From contig JBEKJI010000003.1 in assembly GCA_050011315.1 (NCBI GenBank), positions 62,001 to 126,000 of the forward strand: a stretch of 64,000 bases of DNA. The letters run 5' to 3'. Origin of the DNA: Fen-549 sp050011315 (GTDB taxonomy: Bacteria > Actinomycetota > Thermoleophilia > Gaiellales > Gaiellaceae). Within the stretch, counting starts at the first letter, position 1. The number at the start of each line of letters is the position of its first letter. The translations under genes and the position numbers were made by a program. This document shows positions 25,780 to 36,710 of this stretch, in pieces. The notes below the pieces were generated by a model. It made no database searches. It saw only the letters and a list, made by a program, of their open reading frames with translations, and had not been told where the DNA came from.

Positions 25780-27018
25780 TTACTCGGTGTCGTTATCGAT
25801 CAATCCCGAGGCGCCGCGCGAGAAGTCGGCGGCGATCTCGAGGTAGACGTGGCTCAGATCGCCGGCACTCGGCTGCGTGTAGAAATGGGTGATCGAGCTG
25901 GCGATCGACTGCAGAGCCGAGTAGGCGCTGATCGACGGCGTCTCGAGCGGCCCCGTGAAGCCGTTGTAGCGGCAGGTGTTGGCGCCGCCGTCCTGAGCGT
26001 TCAGGTCGTAGCCGATCGAGTAGATCACGGTTCCGTTCGCCTTCACGGTGCTCGCCGAGCTGACGCCCTGGTGGCAGGGCTGCTTGCGATAGGGCGACGT
26101 CGACGGGTAGTAAGTCGGGCCGATGTTGGCCGCGCCGTCGGAGAAGAAGACGATCACGCGGTCGACACCGGGTCGTCCGTGCGCGTTCAGCTCGGCCTGG
26201 GCCTTCTCGATCGCGAGCGCGTATGCGGTGTCCCCGGCCGCCCTGATGCAGTTGATCGTGGAGACGAGCTGAGACGAGCTGTTGAGCTCGCCGGCCCTGG
26301 TCGCGTAGCTGTTCGAGAGTGGAACGACCACGTAGGGACTCGAGGTCGAGTTGTAGTTCGAGTCGGACGGCGTGTCGCAGGCACGCGAGGTGCTCGTCGC
26401 CGGCGGGAAGACGGCGAGCCCGACCCGCTGCCTGGCCGGCTCAAGGAAGCTGAGGAACGTCCTCAGCGCCTCTTTCTCGTTGTTCATGTCGGTACAGGCG
26501 GGATCGTTGTTGCCGTAGTGGTCCATGCACATCGAGCCCGTGCGGTCGACGACCAGCATGATGTCCAGCGGCTTGACGCCGCAGTACGAGCACGCCGTCG
26601 CCTTGGCCTTGACGGTGAGCGAGTCGATTCCGAGCACGTGTGCGAAGAACGTGGGCACCTGAGCGGTCTCCTCGGCGACGACGGCGTTGGCCGGCTCGCA
26701 TCCGGGCAGGCTCGACAGACACTTGGTGGTGATCGACTCGGTCACCACGCCGATGTTGCTCAGGTGGTTCTTGCCACTGGCGCCGGTGCCGTACTCGCGT
26801 GCCGTGGCCGTGGCTGCCGCGGCGTCCGGCAGCTTCTGCGCCCCCGCCAGCGCCGCCGCGTCGGCCGAGGCCTGAAGCGAGCGGTGGGCGTAATAGGCGT
26901 AACCGACATCGATCGCAAACGCAGAAAGAGCAAGCAGCGCCACCATGGCGACCACTGCGAGCACGACTGTTTGCCCGTCCTCGCGCGACCGGTGCCGGAG
27001 GCGAGTGTGCAGATGCAT
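25780..27018 (-). CDS. TadG-like pilus protein with vWA domain
   Basis: 412 residues from ATG 27018 (GGAGGTAGGGAG directly upstream). N-terminal TadE/TadG membrane anchor: DGQTVVLAVVAMVALLALSA then FAIDVGYAYYAHRSLQASAD and AALAGAQ, the class hallmark. Residues ~165-400 form a vWA domain with MIDAS D-R-T-G-S in DIMLVVDRTGSM and IVFFSDGAAN. Several Cys pairs (CSYCG, CxTDMN) suggest an exported fold. Last gene of a minus-strand unit with DUF192 (4-bp gap) and the M15-like gene, divergent from the Flp/Tad operon, so probably part of the pilus machinery. Confidence 0.85.
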   Translation of the reverse strand: MHLHTRLRHRSREDGQTVVLAVVAMVALLALSAFAIDVGYAYYAHRSLQASADAAALAGAQKLPDAAAATATAREYGTGASGKNHLSNIGVVTESITTKCLSSLPGCEPANAVVAEETAQVPTFFAHVLGIDSLTVKAKATACSYCGVKPLDIMLVVDRTGSMCMDHYGNNDPACTDMNNEKEALRTFLSFLEPARQRVGLAVFPPATSTSRACDTPSDSNYNSTSSPYVVVPLSNSYATRAGELNSSSQLVSTINCIRAAGDTAYALAIEKAQAELNAHGRPGVDRVIVFFSDGAANIGPTYYPSTSPYRKQPCHQGVSSASTVKANGTVIYSIGYDLNAQDGGANTCRYNGFTGPLETPSISAYSALQSIASSITHFYTQPSAGDLSHVYLEIAADFSRGASGLIDNDTE

Positions 27019-27022
27019 CTCC

Positions 27023-27490
27023 CTACCTCCCTTGTCGACCGGCGAAGCCCGCGAGCTCCGCCTCGCTTTCGTTCCGAGGGGGCAAACCGATTCGGTTCCC
27101 GGTGCCCGCCGCCTCACCTGGAGAGACGAGCGCCAGCTTCTCACCCGCTTTTAAACCGAAGCCGCGCGCGCTCCCGGCGGGCAGCTCGAGCACCGCCCGG
27201 GCGCCGCGTTTCGCGGCCGTGCGCCAGGGCTGCAGATCGTGAGCGACATGCACGACGACGCCCTCGCGATCGAGAAAGACGGCGTCGATCGCAAAGCGCA
27301 TGAAGGCCGTGTGAATCGCAGCAGCCGGGCGCAGGAGCAGTCCTTCGCCGACTCCGAGCGAGCGCCGGCCGAGCAGCCCGCGCATGCGCGGCAGCGGACC
27401 GGCGGCTACCAGACAGCGCTCGCAGAGGACGCGGCCACCCCGCTCGCGAACGAGCAGAACGCTTCCGTTTTTTCTCTTATCAGTAGCCAA
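27023..27490 (-). CDS. DUF192 family protein
   Basis: 155 residues. Core signature: CLVAAGPLPRMRGLLGRRSL at the N-terminus, then IHTAFMRFAIDAVFLDREG and VVHVAHDLQPWR, and ARAVLELPAGSARGFGLKAG near the end, in the order typical of DUF192 (small beta-rich domain). No N-terminal signal. The C-terminal ~30 residues (GNRIGLPPRNESEAELAGFA) are extra. Overlaps the upstream gene by 11 bp and is 4 bp from the TadG-like gene; function unknown but DUF192 genes often accompany Tad pilus genes in actinobacteria. Confidence 0.8.
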   Translation of the reverse strand: MATDKRKNGSVLLVRERGGRVLCERCLVAAGPLPRMRGLLGRRSLGVGEGLLLRPAAAIHTAFMRFAIDAVFLDREGVVVHVAHDLQPWRTAAKRGARAVLELPAGSARGFGLKAGEKLALVSPGEAAGTGNRIGLPPRNESEAELAGFAGRQGR

Positions 27491-29084
27491 TGTGAATGTG
27501 ATCGTTGTGGTCTGCGAGCGGGAAGGACGGACCTCCGAGTCCGATCAGCGAGATCACCTGGCGCGGCACCATCTCGGCGGGCAGAAGCAGGATCTGCCTC
27601 GTCGCCTGCTCGGTCACGCTCCCGGACTGCTGATGCCCGAGTATCGAGGTGCCGTCGAGCGCAGCGATGTCCACCGCCCGGCCGTAAATGTGAGCAGAGA
27701 TCACGCCGGGGCGCGCGTAGAGGCGGTGCCCGGTGATCAGACAAGAGACGCGAACGTCGCCGAAGGAATCGGCCAGGAATGCGATCATCGCCAGTACGCG
27801 TACGTCCAGGCGCCCGGTGGAGATGTCCTCGCGACCGCCCGGGTAGATGTCGATGCGCGGATCGGCGAGTAGCCGGGCTGCGAGCTGGTCACGGTCGGCC
27901 GAAAGGCCCTTTACCAGCGCCGCGAGTCCGAGCGCACTGTAGTAGTGCTTCAGAGCGAGCACCCGCTCGGCGAAGAGCGAGTCGTTCTTGTAGGCGAGCA
28001 GTGTCTGCCGGTCGTCCAGGCGTAGGTGAAGCTGTCCCAGGATCGAGGCCTCGCGCTGCAGCGCGCGCAGACTGACTTCCCCAGACTCGCTCAGGCGCTC
28101 GGCGCGGAGTACGGCGAGCAGGAAGCTCCAGTCGAGCCCGTTGGCGGCGCTCACGGACTGCAGGTCGCCGGCGAACGATTTCGACAGCCTGAGTGAGGGC
28201 GGAGTCGGATCGGGCAACGGCTGGTTGATCCAGCGCACGGTCCCCGTGCCCAGGCCTGGACTCGCCTCGTGCTCGATCTGCTGCGGACGCGGAGCCGCGT
28301 GGAGAGACGTGTAGGCGGGCTTGGAACCCTTCGCCTTTCCGGCCGGTGCGAGTGGCTGAGCGCTCGGCTGCGGCGCCAGCACCGGCTGCGGTGTTTCCTC
28401 GGGTTGCGGTTTCGGGCTCGGTTCGGCGACATCCGGCGAGTTGCTCGGACCAGGGTCCGCGCCGGGCTCGCTCGCGGGCGTTTGCGCGCTCGTGGTGGTG
28501 CCCGGATCGGGCGCGGAAGCGGATGTCCCACCGTCTGCCGGCTGATCGCCGGTCGGAGCTGCGGGCGGCTCCGCCGGGCCGGTGCCGGTCTCGGTGCTCG
28601 TGGTAGCCGTCTCGGTCGGGCTCGGCTCGCTCGCTCCGGTCGTCTCGGTTGTGGTCGTCTCGGTCGTCTCGGTCGCGGTCGAGTCGGTCTGACTCGGCTC
28701 GGTGGTGTCGATCGCCGTCGTGGCGGTATCGGTCGTGGTCGCGCTCGGGTCTGTGGCCGGCGCGCTCGAGGCGACGATGGTTGCGACCTCGTTTCCGGCG
28801 GCCGCCGTCAGGGCGGCTCCGGCGAAGAAGAGCGCAGCGAAGAGGACGGTCATCCCCAGCCGCCGGCGCGGCGGGCGCGCCGTCTCGGACGGACGGGCAG
28901 GCCGCGGCCCGATCTGAACCAGCCGGGGTCCTTCGGGCTCGCCCAGGCTCAGAGGCCAGAAGACAAGGCCGTCGTCCTCGAGCGCGCTCTCCGGCTCCGG
29001 CCCGGAAGCGCTCTTTGTCGGCTCGGCGCGGGCGGTCCAGCCATCGGCCTCCTGCCTGCGCGCGGGCCTCCCCCTTTTCCTCAT
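27480..29084 (-). CDS. Membrane-anchored protein with Thr/Pro-rich linker and M15-like C-terminal domain
   Basis: 534 residues. Cytoplasmic head 1-75, TM helix at about 77-95 (MTVLFAALFFAGAALTAAAG), low-complexity Thr/Glu/Ser/Pro linker to about 265 (tandem TTETTET codons), then a globular domain. Its end has HIYGRAVDIA and DHNDHIHIGY, the H-x-x-x-R-A-x-D-I and D-H-I-H pattern of M15/VanY-like zinc peptidases. A cell-wall peptidase or binding role outside the membrane is likely; the segment WSFLLAVLRAERLSESGEVS resembles a lytic-transglycosylase-like helix but lacks a clear catalytic context. First gene of the minus-strand unit beside the pilus operon. Confidence 0.6.
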   Translation of the reverse strand: MRKRGRPARRQEADGWTARAEPTKSASGPEPESALEDDGLVFWPLSLGEPEGPRLVQIGPRPARPSETARPPRRRLGMTVLFAALFFAGAALTAAAGNEVATIVASSAPATDPSATTTDTATTAIDTTEPSQTDSTATETTETTTTETTGASEPSPTETATTSTETGTGPAEPPAAPTGDQPADGGTSASAPDPGTTTSAQTPASEPGADPGPSNSPDVAEPSPKPQPEETPQPVLAPQPSAQPLAPAGKAKGSKPAYTSLHAAPRPQQIEHEASPGLGTGTVRWINQPLPDPTPPSLRLSKSFAGDLQSVSAANGLDWSFLLAVLRAERLSESGEVSLRALQREASILGQLHLRLDDRQTLLAYKNDSLFAERVLALKHYYSALGLAALVKGLSADRDQLAARLLADPRIDIYPGGREDISTGRLDVRVLAMIAFLADSFGDVRVSCLITGHRLYARPGVISAHIYGRAVDIAALDGTSILGHQQSGSVTEQATRQILLLPAEMVPRQVISLIGLGGPSFPLADHNDHIHIGY

Positions 29085-29405
29085 CTACGGCTCCCCCTCT
29101 TCAACATCGGCTCCGGATGCGTGTCGATCCGGTGCGGATAGCTATCTGCCCCCAGCCGCGATGGGACCTGCTCTCACTATGAGATCGGAAACCTCGCTCG
29201 CGGTTCCCCCAATGAGGGGAAATCGCATCGACGATCGCTAGAACGAGTGAAACAGACTGGAAATCACTGTCTTGAGGGATTTTGGGTTATCACCTCCTTC
29301 TCGATGCAGAAGCGCAACCAAACACGGCGGCGCGGCCACGCCACGAATCACCTTGGGGGGAGGTTTGCGGCGTGGCAATTAGAAGCGCACCGCATGTGTT
29401 GGACA

Positions 29406-29496
29406 GAGAGACGGATCTGGGGGCTAGTTTCCGTCTCTCGTTCTGCACCAACAAAAGCCTCCGCCTGCCGTGTGACGGAAGGGGGGTGTCAGGCGG
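29406..29496 (+). promoter_or_regulatory. Two-hairpin leader of the Flp pilin operon
   Basis: Hairpin 1: GAGAGACGGA (29406-29415) with TCCGTCTCTC (29430-29439). Hairpin 2: CCGCCTG (29461-29467) with CAGGCGG (29490-29496); its 3' arm touches the ATG at 29497 and its loop contains GGAAGGGGGG, the only purine-rich ribosome site. Opening of hairpin 2 would be needed for efficient initiation. The remaining upstream DNA (29085-29400) shows no gene. Confidence 0.55.
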
Positions 29497-29661
29497 ATGA
29501 AGATCATGCGATTGCTTTGGAAGCGTGAAGAGGGACAGACGATGGCCGAGTACGGCGTCGTTCTGGCCGTGATCACGATCGCGTGCCTGGTCGCGTTCAC
29601 CGCGCTTTCGGGCGGGATTACAAACGCGATCGACCACGTCGTGAACGTACTTCCGCACTAG
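29497..29661 (+). CDS. Flp-type IVb pilin 1
   Basis: 54 residues: MKIMRLLWKREEGQTMAEYG followed by a single hydrophobic helix VVLAVITIACLVAFTALSGG and a short tail ending NVLPH. The Glu-Tyr after the short basic leader (MAEYGVV) is the Flp-pilin signature. Processing by a TadV-type prepilin peptidase is expected, but no such gene is in the window. Too small to be obvious among overlapping frames. First gene of the Tad operon. Confidence 0.88.
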   Translation: MKIMRLLWKREEGQTMAEYGVVLAVITIACLVAFTALSGGITNAIDHVVNVLPH

Positions 29662-29735
29662 GACGTAGGACGAAAAACACAAAAGAAATGCCTGTCTTGA
29701 AAGAGATCCGCCGGGGGGGATGAGGGGGAACACGA

Positions 29736-29921
29736 ATGACATCGTTCTCGAAGATCCGTTCGTCCGGTCGCTCAAGCCGCAAGCGCGAGGCTGGACAAAC
29801 GGTCGCCGAGTATGCGGTCGTACTCAGTGTGATTACGATCAGCGTTGCGGTGGTGTTCGTGATCCTCTCCGGCGGTGTATCAATGGCCATTGAGCGGGTG
29901 GCGGATTTGATTCCGGCCTAG
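29736..29921 (+). CDS. Flp-type IVb pilin 2
   Basis: 61 residues with longer basic leader (MTSFSKIRSSGRSSRKREAG) then QTVAEYAVVLSVITISVAVV. Same AEY-helix signature as pilin 1 but clearly diverged, so the pilus may be heteropolymeric or one copy is a minor pilin. GAGGGGGAAC precedes the ATG. A hairpin at 29934-29965 follows. Confidence 0.86.
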   Translation: MTSFSKIRSSGRSSRKREAGQTVAEYAVVLSVITISVAVVFVILSGGVSMAIERVADLIPA

Positions 29922-29933
29922 CCGCTCGAAAGT

Positions 29934-29965
29934 GGGCGGGCCTTTCTGGTGCGGAAGGCCCGCCC
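29934..29965 (+). terminator. Strong hairpin between pilin 2 and TadE
   Basis: GGGCGGGCCTT (29934-29944) pairs perfectly with AAGGCCCGCCC (29955-29965). No T tract; likely an attenuator/processing stem that lets pilin mRNA exceed downstream tad mRNA. Confidence 0.6.
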
Positions 29966-29993
29966 CGGCTGTTTATGAGGACGAGGGGGAAAG

Positions 29994-30386
29994 TTGAGAA
30001 TCCGAGCCAAGATCGGCGCCGAGCAGGGTCAGTCGATGGTCGAGGCGGCCGTCGTGCTGCCCGTTCTCTGCATGTTGCTGTTCGCAATCGTGCAGTTCGG
30101 CATCACCTTCAACAACTACCTGACGCTGACCGATTCGGTGCGTGCCGGCGCCCGGCGGGCGGCGGTGTCGAGAGAGGCGAGCGACCCCGTGGGCGCTGCC
30201 GTCTCACAGGTACGCTCGGCGGCCTCCGATCTCAATCAAAGCAACCTGAATGTCACGGTGACGTCGAGCTGGACTCCGGGCGCCGACGTCACGGTCACTG
30301 CGAAGTATCCCTACTCGATAAGTCTGATGGGAATCGTCATCCAATCCGGTCAGCTGTCGAGCTCCACGACTGAGCGGGTCGAATGA
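29994..30386 (+). CDS. TadE-like pseudopilin
   Basis: 130 residues, TTG start with GAGGGGGAAAG upstream. N-terminal QGQSMVEAAVVLPVLCMLLF then AIVQFGITFNNYLTLTDSVR, the TadE signature (E-x-A-hydrophobic helix plus tail aromatic). The remaining domain is beta-rich (NVTVTSSWTPGADVTVTAKY). Membrane-anchored minor pilin needed for Tad pilus assembly in known systems. Confidence 0.87.
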   Translation: MRIRAKIGAEQGQSMVEAAVVLPVLCMLLFAIVQFGITFNNYLTLTDSVRAGARRAAVSREASDPVGAAVSQVRSAASDLNQSNLNVTVTSSWTPGADVTVTAKYPYSISLMGIVIQSGQLSSSTTERVE

Positions 30387-30564
30387 GGAGAAGTGCCGCC
30401 TCTCCGCGAGGAGAAAGGCGCCCAGGTACGCACCGACAAAGCGCACTGACAATAACGCATGGATAAAGATCGAAAAAACGAGACGCACGAGATGATTGAA
30501 AAGGCTCTTACCTCTCTCGCAATGGCGCCGCCTCTCGTTCGGGCCGAGAAAGGACGCACCAGAA

Positions 30565-31332
30565 ATGACATATCGCCTTCGTAATCTGTTGATCGCGCTT
30601 GGGCTCGCGGCCGTCGCCGCCGTGCTTGTGAGCGTCTACGTGACGCAGTACAAACACCACGTCGAGAGTGGCCAGTCGACCGTTCAGGTCTACGTCGCGG
30701 CCCGCGACATCGCGGCCGGCACACCGGGCGACGAGCTGATCGACGGCAAGTACCTGAGCAAGGATTCGGTCGAGCGCCGCAATGTGGTGCCGGGCGCCAT
30801 CTCGGCGCCGAGCGAGATCTCGCAGAGCTACGCGACCGAGCCGATCTACGCCGGCGAGCAGCTGACCCTGAGGCGCTTCGGCCGGCCGGGCGCCGAGGGC
30901 ATGCGCGGGCAGTTGACCGGCAGCCAGCGCGCGATCGAGCTCGACGCGAAGCCGTCGCAGGTGCTCTCCGGGACGCTCAAGACGGGCGACAAGGTGGACG
31001 TGGTCGCCACCTGGTCGAACCCGGAGGGGTCGTCTCACCACGTCGGCAGGGTGTTGCTGCGCGATCTGCTCGTGCTGAGCGCGCCGGAAGGCGGCGTGCT
31101 GCGCTCGGGCGTCGCCAGTAACTCCAACGCCACCGTCACGGTGACGCTGAGAGTCACCGACACGCAGGCGAACAAGCTCTTCTTCATGGTCAAGAACGGT
31201 GAGTGGTCGCTGGCACTGAGGCCGCCGACCCGCGCCGGCGACAGCGCCGAGACGATCAAGGACGCGGACACGATCGCCTCCGAGGGCGTCGATAGCGCCG
31301 CTTACAACCGTGCGATGCGAGGGACGAGCTGA
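30565..31332 (+). CDS. CpaB/RcpC-like Flp pilus assembly protein (SAF domain)
   Basis: 255 residues from ATG 30565. TM helix NLLIALGLAAVAAVLVSVYV near the N-terminus, then a SAF-type domain YVAARDIAAGTPGDELIDGK with the pattern AxxDIxxGTxI, followed by QRAIELDAKPSQVLSGTLKT and DKVDVVATW typical of CpaB. Extracytoplasmic periphery protein of the Tad system. In monoderms there is no secretin for it to contact. Stop codon overlaps the start of the next gene (ATGA). Confidence 0.85.
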   Translation: MTYRLRNLLIALGLAAVAAVLVSVYVTQYKHHVESGQSTVQVYVAARDIAAGTPGDELIDGKYLSKDSVERRNVVPGAISAPSEISQSYATEPIYAGEQLTLRRFGRPGAEGMRGQLTGSQRAIELDAKPSQVLSGTLKTGDKVDVVATWSNPEGSSHHVGRVLLRDLLVLSAPEGGVLRSGVASNSNATVTVTLRVTDTQANKLFFMVKNGEWSLALRPPTRAGDSAETIKDADTIASEGVDSAAYNRAMRGTS

Positions 31333-32501
31333 TGAGCGAGCCAATACAAGAAACGACACGCATCTACGTGACCGGCGCCTGCGAGGGTCTGCAGCCGCTG
31401 CTGGAGGCACTGGCAGTCAGCGAGGAGCTGGAGCTGCTCGGCGCGAGCGAGCACATCGCGGTTGCCGCGCCCGCGCTCGCAGGCGGGCATCTGCATGTCG
31501 TCCTGCATGCCACTCGCAGCGCGCTTCTGCCGGTGAACGAGCTGGCCGCGATCCGCGAGCTGACGCGTGCTCCGGTGATTCTGATCAGCTCGAGCGAGGC
31601 CTCGGCGCTGCTCGACGAGGCGCTCGGGGCCGGGGTGGCGGACGTGCTCGTGCTGCCGCAGATGGTCGAGAACGTCATCTTCGCCATCCGCAAGGCCTGC
31701 CACGCAAGCCGGCGCCCCGAGAGCCCGGCCGGCGTCGAGGGCAGGATCGTCACCATCTTCTCGCCCAAGGGTGGGACGGGCAAGACGGCGATCGCAACCA
31801 ACCTCGGTGTCGCGCTTGCTCACGACGAGGGCAAGCGGGCGCTTCTGCTCGATCTCGACCTCCAGTTCGGAGACGCGGCGATCATGCTCGGGCTCGAGCC
31901 CGACAAGACGATCTTCGATCTGGTCGTGGCGCCGGGCGAGCTCGATTCCGACAAGCTGGCCGGCTACACGGTCAGGCACTCCTGCGGGCTCGACATCCTG
32001 CCGGCGCCGCTCCGGCCCGAGGACGCCGAGCTCGTGACCGAGTCGAAGGTGGGGCGGCTGCTCGAGGTCGCCCGCTACTCCTACGAGGTGATCGTCGTCG
32101 ACACCTCGCCCTTCTTCCACGGGCCGATGCTCTCGACGCTCGATCGCACCGACCAGCTGCTGCTCGTCGCCTGCCTCGACATTCCGACGCTCAAGAATGT
32201 GCGCCTGGGCTTGCAGACGCTGGAGCTTCTGTCCTTCCCGCGCGAGCGGGTGCGGGTGCTGCTGAACCGCTCGACCGAAAAGGTCGGGATCAAGCAGCGC
32301 CAGGTCGAGGAGGCGCTCGAGAGCGAGGTCTGGATGTCGATCCCGTCGGATCGGGTGGTGCCGCTCTCGGTCAACCGCGGCGTGCCGGCCGTGGTAGCGG
32401 ATCCGGGCTGTGACTTCTCGCGCGGGGTGCGCGGGCTGGCGAGAGCGCTCTATGCAAGCGAGGGGCAGGGGCGGCGCCTGCTGAATCCGCTCAGGGCCTG
32501 A
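31332..32501 (+). CDS. TadZ/CpaE-like ATPase
   Basis: 389 residues. Residues 1-120 form a degenerate receiver-like domain (APVILISSSEASALLDEALG, VADVLVLPQMVENVIFAIRK) without obvious phosphoacceptor; 128-380 are a ParA/MinD P-loop ATPase with deviant Walker A KGGTGKT at 136-142 (TIFSPKGGTGKTAIATNLGV), LLLDLDLQFGD and VIVVDTSPFF. Known homologues localise the Tad machine in the cell. Coupled to cpaB (1-bp overlap) and 7 bp from the TadA gene. Confidence 0.9.
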   Translation: MSEPIQETTRIYVTGACEGLQPLLEALAVSEELELLGASEHIAVAAPALAGGHLHVVLHATRSALLPVNELAAIRELTRAPVILISSSEASALLDEALGAGVADVLVLPQMVENVIFAIRKACHASRRPESPAGVEGRIVTIFSPKGGTGKTAIATNLGVALAHDEGKRALLLDLDLQFGDAAIMLGLEPDKTIFDLVVAPGELDSDKLAGYTVRHSCGLDILPAPLRPEDAELVTESKVGRLLEVARYSYEVIVVDTSPFFHGPMLSTLDRTDQLLLVACLDIPTLKNVRLGLQTLELLSFPRERVRVLLNRSTEKVGIKQRQVEEALESEVWMSIPSDRVVPLSVNRGVPAVVADPGCDFSRGVRGLARALYASEGQGRRLLNPLRA

Positions 32502-32508
32502 GGCAGCG

Positions 32509-33935
<1,427 letters not shown>

Positions 33936-33939
<4 letters not shown>

Positions 33940-35792
33940 CGCGGGCCAAGACCTCGCTTCTGCTCGCGCTCGCCGCGCTCGTCCTTGCGCCCGGAGCCGC
34001 CGCCTCGGTCGAGATCAGAGGCCTCGACACGAGCGGCTATCCGACCGTGCGCCTGACCGCGGTCTCGTCGCGGCCGGTCTCGGTCAAGCCGGCGCTGGCC
34101 GAGAACGGGCATCCGGTGGTGGCCCTGGAGGCGCAGAACCTGGGCCAGGCCAAGGCGGTCGAGCTGGTGCTCGATCGCTCGCGCTCGATGTCCGGCAGCT
34201 CGCTTGCCGACGCGCTCGCGGCCGCCCGCACCTTCGTGAGCCTGAAGACCCCCGGCGATCGGCTCGGCCTGATCGCCTTCGGCCAGAGCGCCGGCGAGCA
34301 GGCGGCGCTCTCGGACACCAGCGCCGATCTCAGCGCCGAGCTCGACTCGATGCGCGTCGACTCGAGCCAGGGCACCGCTCTGTATGCGGCCGTCATCCAG
34401 GCCGCGCACGCGCTCCGCTCAGACGCGCTCGCAGGCCGGGTGATCGTGCTCCTCACCGACGGTCGCAACGTCGCCGGCGGCACTACGCTCGAGGATGCCG
34501 TCAACGCCGCCCGCAAGGCCGGAGCGGTCGTCTACGCGGTCGGCACCAAGGGGCCCCAGTTCGATCCGGCCCCGCTCATGGAGCTGGCGAGCGAGACGGG
34601 CGGGCACTACGTCCTCGCCACCTCCAGCGCGCGCCTGAGCGCGATCTACGCCGCGATCGCCTCGGAGCTCGGCCGCAGCTGGCGCCTCTCCTACGTCACC
34701 TCCGTCCGCCCGGGCGAGATGGTCTCGCTGCAGGCTTCGCTCGTCGGCGCCGGTACGGCCACCACGCACCTGCGAATCGCCGGCAGCAGCTCGGGCGCTG
34801 CGCACACCTTCCTGCCCTCGTTCGCTTTCTCGACCGCCGGCACGATTCTGGTCGCGCTCTTGGTCGGGCTGATCGGGCTGGCCGCGCTCGGCACCGTCGC
34901 CTCGGCCCGCAAGCACTCCTGGGTGCAGGCCCGGCTGGAGCCGCATCTCGGCCAGAGCTCGCAGAAGAAGGGGGTGGGGACGCGCGAGCGCCTGAGCGCG
35001 GTCGCCGCACTCTTCCGCATAACCGAGAACGTGCTCGGCAGCCTCAACGTCTGGCGGCGGCTGACGCTGATGCTCGAACGAGCAGACGTGCCGCTGCGCA
35101 CCGTCGAGCTGGTCTGGACGATCCTCGGCCTCGGCCTCGGCCTCGGCCTGCTCGTCTCGTTGACCGGGGCCGGCTCGATCGCCGTGCTCGTCGCCATGCT
35201 GATCGGCGGCGCTCTTCCCTACGGCTTCGTCTGGCTCAAGATGAAGCGCCGGCTCGAGGCCTTCGAGACGCAACTGCCCGACCTGCTCGTGACGATGGCC
35301 GCCTCGCTCAAGGCCGGGCACAGCTTCAAGCAGGGGCTGAAAGCCGCAATGGAGGAGGGCCAGGAGCCGGCCGCGGGCGAGTTCCGCCGCGTGCTGACCC
35401 AGACCTCGCTCGGGCGCCCGATGGACGAGGCGCTGAAGGAGATGAGCGAGCGCCTGGGCTCGGCCAACTTCGAGTTCGTGATCACCGCGGTGACGATCCA
35501 GCGCCAGGTCGGCGGCTCGCTGGCGCAGCTCTTCGACATGGTCGCCGACACGGTGCGCCAGCGGCAGCAGTTCGTGCGCAAGGTGCGCTCGCTGACGGCG
35601 ATGGGGAAGATGTCGGCCTACGTCCTCGTTGGGCTGCCGTTCTTCCTCGCCGCCATGCTCACGCTGATCAACGCGAGCTACATGGCGCCGCTCTACCACA
35701 CGAGCACCGGCAACCTGCTGCTGGGGATCGGGATCGGCTCGATCGCCGTCGGCTCGCTGATGCTCAGAAAGATCGTCTCCTTCAAGGGATAA
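33936..35792 (+). CDS. vWA-TadB fusion protein
   Basis: 618 residues, 4-bp overlap with the ATPase gene. Signal peptide 1-27 (LLLALAALVLAPGAAAS); vWA domain about 60-235 with MIDAS D-R-S-R-S in VELVLDRSRSMSGSSL and VIVLLTDGRN; TM helix about 300-322; then a TadB-type T2SF platform domain (LPDLLVTMAASLKAGHSFKQ, GRPMDEALKEMSERLGSANF, QRQVGGSLAQLFDMVADTVR) and C-terminal helices. Standard TadB is about 300 residues, so the first half is an added extracellular vWA. It could let the platform sense adhesion or bind the vWA-TadG partner. Confidence 0.9.
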
Positions 35793-35807
35793 GGGGAGGG
35801 AAAAGCC

Positions 35808-36710
35808 TTGCTACTCGTTCTTGCCGCCCTCGCTATCGGACTCGCCGTCTTCTTCGTCTTCGAGCTGGCCAGCGAGCCGGCGCGTGAGCGCAAGACCGTG
35901 CTAGAGCGCGCCGCCCGTTACGGCCGCTCGCGCCCGCTCGCCACGAGCGAGGACGAGAGCTTCCGAAAGAGAGCGCTGAAACCTCTGCTGGAGAAGACGG
36001 CCAAGGCGATGCTGAAGCTGAACCGGCGCGTCTCGCTCGAGTCGCTGCAGTGGACGCTCCAGGGCGCCGGCATGCACGACGTCTCGGCCGAGGCTTTCCT
36101 GGCCGCCAAGGGACTCTGCGGCGGCGCTGGCTTCCTGCTCGGGCTGGCGCTCGGCTCGGTTACGGGCGGCAGCGCGATCGTGCTCTACCCGGCCTGCTTC
36201 AGCGCGGTCGGCTACATCGCTCCCGGCTACATCGTCAACGTCCGCGCCCGCCACCGCCGCGAGGAGGCGGTCGCCCAGCTGCCCGACGCGCTCGATCTGA
36301 TGGCCGTCTCGGTTGAGGCCGGGCTCTCCTTCGACTCGGCGATCAATAAGCTGACCGATCACATGCAGGGCCCGCTGATCGAGGAGTTCGAGCTGATGCT
36401 GGGCGAGATGCGAGTCGGCTCCAGCCGCCCCGACGCGCTCAAGAAAATGGGCCAGCGCCTCGAGACGCCCGAGATGTCCTCCTTCGTGCGCTCGCTGATC
36501 CAGGCCGACCAGCTCGGCATCTCGCTCGGCCGCATCCTGCGCGTCCAGGCCACCGACACCCGCCTCAAACGCCAGGCCGCCGCCGAGGAGAAGGCCGCCA
36601 AGGCCCCGATCAAGATGCTCTTCCCGACGGTGCTCTTCATCTTCCCGGCCATGTTCCTGGTGATTCTTGGGCCGGCGATGCTGCAGCTGAAGAAGGTACT
36701 CGGGTTCTAG
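35808..36710 (+). CDS. TadC platform protein
   Basis: 300 residues, TTG start after AAGGGGAGGG. T2SF-domain membrane protein: N-terminal TM LLVLAALAIGLAVFFVFELA, two central helices, then LPDALDLMAVSVEAGLSFDS and MRVGSSRPDALKKMGQRLET and LGISLGRILRVQATDTRLKR, with two C-terminal helices ending AMFLVILGPAMLQLKKVLGF. Together with TadB forms the inner-membrane platform. Last gene of the plus-strand tad operon; no TadV peptidase follows. Confidence 0.9.
   Translation: MLLVLAALAIGLAVFFVFELASEPARERKTVLERAARYGRSRPLATSEDESFRKRALKPLLEKTAKAMLKLNRRVSLESLQWTLQGAGMHDVSAEAFLAAKGLCGGAGFLLGLALGSVTGGSAIVLYPACFSAVGYIAPGYIVNVRARHRREEAVAQLPDALDLMAVSVEAGLSFDSAINKLTDHMQGPLIEEFELMLGEMRVGSSRPDALKKMGQRLETPEMSSFVRSLIQADQLGISLGRILRVQATDTRLKRQAAAEEKAAKAPIKMLFPTVLFIFPAMFLVILGPAMLQLKKVLGF

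Noticed and set aside
25282..27303. 673-aa open frame antisense to ArfB and TadG genes
   Set aside because: Composition and overlap with well-supported minus-strand genes show it is a shadow.
34419..35699. 426-aa minus-strand frame opposite vWA-TadB
   Set aside because: Shadow; no motif, no start context.
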